Position numbers and translations under genes: made by a program. The notes under the pieces were generated by a model. It ran no database searches and was not told where the DNA came from. It saw only the letters and a list, made by a program, of their open reading frames with translations. A DNA stretch of 64,000 nt, taken from Massospora cicadina. Its lineage: Eukaryota > Entomophthoromycota > Entomophthoromycetes > Entomophthorales > Entomophthoraceae. Shown here one piece after another: positions 58,721 through 64,000 of this stretch (the first letter of the stretch is position 1; the number at the start of each line of letters is the position of its first letter). The stretch covers positions 62,001 to 126,000 of the forward strand of contig JAKSZP010008045.1 of the NCBI GenBank assembly GCA_022478985.1, in the 5' to 3' direction.

Positions 58721-61700
58721 TCAGAAGAGACAAAACTTAGTACCAGGGGAGGCACCCCAGAGAAGCGATGCTATCTCTTGTTGCCAGCGGGAACGCCACT
58801 TATGGGGAGGGGAGGGAACGTGTGAAGGGGCTGTAGCCACTATTGAGCACATGTGGAGGAAGGGGTCTGATTTGATGAACCAGACTGGGAACCAGGAGGA
58901 GACCAGCTGTCGGTGATGCAGTAGGAGGTATCCAAACATCCATACTTGAAAGTGGTCCACCAAATGAGAGCAGAATCTGTGGACAGTTGCTGGGAGGGTG
59001 GGGGTGGATCCTGCGATGGCATCTAAGACAATCATGTGGATGGTCCACATAGCGATTGCAACCACCAGAGCACGGAGGGAGGGTGGGAGGGGGAGGCCAT
59101 TGATGAAGCAAACATATCTCTTGACAGACTGAAGGGATGCGTTTGATCCTGGCCCAGCAGGCGTTGAACTTCGCGCCATATCACTTTAGAGGTGGGGCAC
59201 TTCTCCAGGCGGTGGAACAGCGTTCCATACTGGCCACACATGACACAGGATGAGTGTAAAGCGTTAGAGCGCTCAGCTGTATGATACACCTGCCTCAGGC
59301 AGCGCCACACATGGGAGCGGACTTGAGGCTGCAACAGAGGGTGATGTGCGTATTTCCAGATAGTTTTTTGGGTCTCAATGGAGTAAGGGATGTCCATCAT
59401 GTCCAGGTAGTCCACCCTAGATAGGACATGGGGCCGAATGGGGATCACGCCATCATGGATGGGTAGCCCCTGTACCTCTTATGTGAACTGAGGAGAGGGC
59501 GGCCTCTTTGGGTTGTATGTCCGCTAATATGAATTCTCCACTCTGCGCTCCACATGGAGAGTAGGATTCGTTTGTAGTGGGTTTTAGTCCCGTGAGGACC
59601 TGTGGCCGATGTGTGTGATGCGAGGTATTTCATCAGGGAGTGGGGGTTTGATGGAATGTTGAGGCCCGAGGCGTGGGAGAAGTTGGAGCGGGCTGCGCAG
59701 GACCAGTGTTGGGATGGGAGTCTGGGAGCATTGACGGCCGCGATCCAGGTGCCCAGGATCTTGGCAGCATGGGCTTTGAAGTCAAGCAGGCCCATGCCAC
59801 CATGATGATGAGGGCCAAACATGACCTCTAGCCACACTGGTGGAGGGCGGTCTGACCAAAGCCATCCTTGCAGCAAGGCATACAAGAATTTGAAGAAGCT
59901 TGGGGAGAAGGGGATGGCATGGGCTCCGAACCAGACTTTGGATAGGAGCATAGAGTTGGCTAAAACGACCCTGCCAGTAAGGGAAGTAGGGTGGGATCTG
60001 AGAGAGGCGATTCGCTTCATCACGTTGTCCAGTATACGGCACTCCATTAATGCTGACGCATATCCGCCTGCCTCCACACACCCAGATGGCGCACCAGTCC
60101 TATGGTAGGACGTAGCACGAAGGGAGCACCAGTGGGGCGGTGTGTGTTGAGTTAGTAAGGCGTGGACGTGGGCGAGCAGATGGGCCGGGTTGGGAACTAA
60201 TTGCTGGGGTCCAGCAGTTCTGAAACTGACCAAGGAGGATGATTTTGGTTTTGGAGGCGTTCAGTGCCGCGTTACTTACCCGGGAAAATTCCTGGATGAG
60301 AACTTCAAGCGCGCGTGCATCTTAATTATTAGACACCCCAACCACACAATCATCTGCAAACGCCATTATCTTGACTGGGGCTTGGCCTAGCACATGGACC
60401 CCAGTGAGTTGGGCATTCACATTTTGCAGTAGTGGGTCAAGGCTGAAGTTGTATAAGAGTGGGCTGAGGGGGTTCCCTTGCCGCAAGCCCCTTTGAGGGT
60501 GGACTAATTCCGTTAGGAAGCCAGGGCCACCCACTACCATTGTTGCAGATTCCATGAGCAGCATCACCTAGTTGATGAAGCGAGGGGGTAGGCGGAATTG
60601 ATGGAGGCAGGCCCTAAGGTATTCCCAGTTTACTCTATCATAAGCCTTTTGTTGGTCTAAGAATACAAGTGCCCCAGAGGCTGTGGACTGACATAAATTA
60701 GCCACAGAGTGCACATTATCCCAAATTGACCTTCTGGGGATGAAACCAAATTGTTCTGGGGAGATGGTGGCAGATGCTACAGTCCCTAATCGGTTAGCCA
60801 TAATTTTTGTTAAAATTTTAGTGTCTGTGTTTGTTAGAGAAATGGGGCGCCAGTCGGCTAAGTCGAGCTTGTCCCCTTTCTTGAAGAGTGTGACAGTAAA
60901 GGCCTCATGTCTTCCTGGTAGGAGGCGCGTTTCCAAAAGGCTTTGGTTAAGTGAGGCGAGCAGCAATGGGGATATAAATTTGAAATATTTTTTGTAGAAC
61001 TCATATGGAATGGCATCTGGGCCTGGATATTTTTGGTTTGGCGCACCGCGAATGGCTGTCCATAATTTGTTTGGAGTAATTAAATTCATTATTTCTGGGT
61101 ATCAGAAAATGGTGCGGATATGAGTTCAGTCAAGATATTCTGCCACTTTGGCTGGCTAAATTGGTTTGGCTTGGTACAACTTGGAGTAATATTTTTGCGT
61201 TTTGATTGCCACTTCAGCCGGTGTATCCACAATAGAATTATCCAATCTTTGCACCTGTGTGCAGGCCACGCTCTGGTGTGGTGCGAAAATTTTTAAAGAA
61301 ATATGCGGTGCACTTGTCACCTTTTGTGATGCGTGTGGCCCTGTATTAAACACAAACCCAATGTTTGTGTTGTCTTTTGAGTGCGTTGAGGTGTGCGGCT
61401 GCCTCCGCCCACTTTCAGCCCCATGCAGGGCTGTATCCTGTAACTGGGATGTTGGACTCCAAGTGTGCCAATTCTGCCAGAGCATGCAAGATAACCGCCA
61501 ATGTGGCTCATGAGCATCTGGAGGAGAGATGGCGAGAGTGGCAGATGGTGTCCTCTTTGAAAGTTGCCCATGTGGAAATGGGGTCCGTGCAAAATGGCGT
61601 GACAAATTTTTTTGCCAAAGTTGCCTCTTCCACCCATGTGGAAAATCCTGGCAACACGATCTCAGGGGGCAGATTTTGCACCAATGTGGGGCCTTAGCAA

Positions 61701-62418
61701 CTGTGACAGGTAGGTGGTAGGTTATCAAGACCAGCAGATGGTCGGAGAATTCCATTTTCGTTGTTTTGAGGTGGGAGATATGGGGTTGGAATTTCGCCAG
61801 TGTTAGAATAAGGTCGATGCAGGTCATGGAACTTAATTGGCCATTGTGGACATGGGGATGCATCATGTTTTTCGAGCAGCGGGGCATGTCGTGGCAGCAC
61901 ATCCATTAACCCAGGGTGGCCTTTAGAATGTGTAGTTCTACGTGACCCTGTGGGGCGTGGGGTGAGGAAGGCCACTGGTCCGTTGGTGTGATTAGCCAAC
62001 AGTTCATGTCGCTGATTAGGAAAGAATCTGGGGGTAGCGGGAGAGATTTGACTGATGAGAAAAATTCCCAATGCTCGTGTGCACTGTTTGGGGCATAGAT
62101 GTTGACAATTGCGTGCACTACATCAGCCCACAAGAAAGTGACAATGAGCACTTGGCCATTTAGGAATGTTTCTGCGGATATAAATTTGAAAAACTTATTT
62201 TTCCAAATTAGCACCCCTCAGTGCTTCAACCAAAAGGGTAGGGATGAGAGAAGCATTGTTTTCCAAGTTTCTTCAGAACCTCGTGGACAGTGGGACTCCT
62301 GGATGGCCAGGATATCCACGGGTAAATTGTGTTGTAAAAAACTCAGTTTCCTAGCCCAGGATGGGGAGGCCTTGAGTCCAGCAATATTCAATGTCCCTAA
62401 AGTAAAGGTTTCCCCCAT
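58721..62418 (-). pseudogene. L4 ORF2: endonuclease and reverse transcriptase (broken)
   Basis: ATG at 62418, TGA at 58721. Endonuclease: LNIAGLKAS, ILAIQESHC, SDMNCWL (Ser in place of the Gly before the catalytic Asp-Met-Asn) and an intact SDH (about 61750). RT: CPGPDAIPYEF-like region and motif A (FLDQQKAYDRVNW) in 61089-60568, which ends where TGG has become TAG. Motif B reads GLRQGNPLSPLL (Asp to Asn) and motif C MAFADDC is in 60567-60322, ending at the TAA shared with L2. Finger CVMCGQYGTLFHRLEKC at about 59250-59195. Confidence 0.9.
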
Positions 62419-62424
62419 CGCACC

Positions 62425-63836
62425 TTAGGTGTGAGGGGGTGGGCACCTGGGCCCACCAGCCTCTCTCTAGATCCCCACAGGCCTTTACAGCAGTGCAGGT
62501 GTTAGCAGCAACGCTATCAGAGTTTTTGTTGATTTTTGTGGAAAGAGTTGCATTGGCTTTAGCCTTCACTTTTTGTTTTCCCAATGTCAGACGAATTTTT
62601 TGTGGTGCAGATGAGTTCAGTGCACCGTTGAGTGGGTCAAAAAAAATTTTCAGTTGGGATAGGTCCCAAGTCAGTTTTAATCAGAGCTTGGGTGCAACGA
62701 TTGGGTGAGATTGAGTCTTCCATCAGATCCTCAGATTGAGTGGCCCGCTTGGCATGGGCTTCCCAATCTGATTGGTTGATGGATTCCCGAGTTGCTTCCA
62801 CCGCGAAGGTTTCCATGTCCTCCTGGTGTTGTGAGTGTGGGATAGCGGTGGTGACCTTGGTCACTTCCTTGGCTGCAGCCCTATGGGCCTGCTTGGCCTT
62901 CTTCCACTCTTGCAGGGATATAGGCTTTACCAATAGGTAGCAGCCTTGTGCTCCCCATGGGAAAGCCTGCTTGGTGCTTGCGGTTGGTTCATAGTGTGCC
63001 TCTACGTTGGCCATGGCCGCTGAGGGGTGCTCCTGGAATGTGACGCCCTCCTTGATGGGGCATGTGTGCGCCTTATGGCTGAATGCGTCACAGTGGGTGC
63101 AAATGGGGGGCGCGCTGTCCACGGTCACTTGGAATGGGTGGGTGGTATGCCCTGCGATATCAATAAAAGTGGAGTGTGGGATCTAGTTAGGTCCTTCACG
63201 ATCTCCCCAGTTGGGGTCAAAACTGCGATGACTTTGCCAGTGCACAGGTGTGGCATCAGCGTGAAGCGTTGCATTTCAAAAGATTGTATTTCGCCATATA
63301 TGGTGAGACCATCTTTCAGGTGTTGTTCCAAAACATCACGTTTTACTGTAGTAGGCAAAAAGTCAAATGTGAGGAAAATTTGGTTTGATTTTGTCCATCT
63401 GGTGCATTTGGTTTCGACGACCCATTGCCCTTTGGGGAGGTCAACCACTATGTGCACCACTGCAGCCTCGTCTGCTGCCTTTTTGCTTTCAAAACCTAGG
63501 TCCAGCCAACTGCATGACATGGAGTGAGGTGCAACGTACACCGCGGTTGGGAAATTGTGTGTACATCTTCACAAAATCTTTCCCATAAGGCCATTTTTTG
63601 ATGTCCAGATACACGCGGACTCCAAATTCCACCGACAAAAGTGGCTGGGAGTGTGGCGTGTTGATGTACTGGTTGCATCATGCTTGCCATGCGAGTATCT
63701 CCAGGGAAATTGTGACCGCCAGTTTTTTAAGATTTTTGTCTATTCCGCCAGATTCTCTGGGGCGTTTTTGAACGTTGGAGGCTATGGGCCTTCCACCTGC
63801 TCCTCTTACCTTGCTTGCCCAACTGCTCCCTGAGAT
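62425..63836 (-). pseudogene. L4 ORF1: RRM-like and CCHC protein (start codon lost)
   Basis: At the position of the family's ATG this copy has ATC (63836-63834). Downstream the sequence is comparatively well kept: RRM-like part in 63541-63125 (FLTFDFLPT, GEIQSFEMQRF), then 63128-62637 with an intact C-T-H-C-D-A-F-S-H-K-A-H-T-C knuckle, in which the Gly before His is Ser. TAA six bases before the ORF2 ATG. Confidence 0.85.
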
Positions 63837-63934
63837 GGGTGCAGACTAATCTCCTCTGTGAGTTTATCAAACTAGATTCAGTCTTGAATTGAATAGGTTG
63901 CAAAAGTGATTGCAACGAGAAAGAAAAGTTTTTT

Positions 63935-63952
63935 CCACTTGTTTTTATTATT
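63935..63952. repeat. Target-site duplication of L4, right copy
   Basis: Imperfect match to 58636-58654. Confidence 0.7.
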
Positions 63953-64000
63953 GTAGATCAAAATGATTGTGCCAGGATTCAAACAACTGACCTTTATAAA

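Larger units (their letters stand above)
58655..63934 (-). mobile_element. L4: full-length APE-type LINE, family 1
   Basis: A 5.28-kb minus-strand copy, tail-to-tail with L3. The 3' tail on the plus strand is a run of TTTTA repeats (58655-58676), i.e. (TAAAA)n on the element strand after AATAAA. Six extra A residues precede the CTTTTC start on the element strand. It shares mid-ORF2 residues and a nonsense codon with L2. Confidence 0.92.

Noticed and set aside
63961..64000. tRNA-like 3' half on the minus strand at the window edge (TTTGAATCCTGG)
   Set aside because: The T-arm pairing would need an 11-base loop and the rest of the gene is not visible, so it cannot be supported.
1..64000. CRISPR arrays, bacterial operons, rRNA genes
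   Set aside because: No regularly spaced short repeats, no ribosome-binding-site-led gene strings and no rRNA-like sequence were seen; the window is eukaryotic retrotransposon DNA.

Overview
This looks like eukaryotic, probably fungal, DNA: an AT-rich, gene-poor stretch in which about 80% of the bases belong to recognisable retrotransposons. The clues are non-chromodomain Ty3/gypsy elements, APE-type LINEs with an RRM+CCHC ORF1, and no identifiable intact host gene. A large, TE-expanded filamentous fungus (for example a rust-like or other basidiomycete, or an early-diverging fungus) is my best guess, but the species cannot be fixed from this window.

Layout. 1-7035: AT-rich DNA with a few unrecognised coding-like patches on the minus strand. 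7041-15498 (+): Ty3/gypsy copy E1, bounded by 1.15-kb LTRs and a perfect 5-bp target duplication (GGGAC). 15969-17174: a short LTR-like direct-repeat pair resembling a TRIM. 17649-22920 (+): LINE copy L1. 23089-32629 (-): Ty3/gypsy copy E2, same family as E1, target duplication GAAGC. 33049-38279 (-): LINE copy L5 of a second LINE family, 18-bp target duplication. 38758-44033 (-): LINE copy L2. 44795-51958 (+): Ty3/gypsy copy E3 of a second family, target duplication GTATC. 52102-57369 (+): LINE copy L3. 57386-58635: G-poor degenerate repeat spacer. 58655-63934 (-): LINE copy L4.

All five LINEs are essentially full length (5.2-5.3 kb) and all eight elements are inactivated by stops and frameshifts. 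The LINEs encode ORF1 (RRM-like domain, CCHC knuckle, basic C-terminus) and ORF2 (APE endonuclease, reverse transcriptase with FADD, C-terminal CX2CX7HX4C finger). In the main LINE family the ORF1 stop and the ORF2 ATG are separated by only six bases. The Ty3 elements encode Gag, protease, RT, RNase H and integrase in that order and use a primer-binding site of the type TGGTGCTCACTWCAGGGG.

The most interesting observations are (1) a long antisense reading frame conserved between the two copies of the E1/E2 family, lying between integrase and the 3' LTR on the opposite strand; (2) an array of hairpin-forming GGACC..AACCA/TGGTT..GTCC units in the same family; and (3) evidence that the segment between L1 and L2 was inverted by recombination between the two oppositely oriented LINEs: their target-site duplications are swapped between the two elements.
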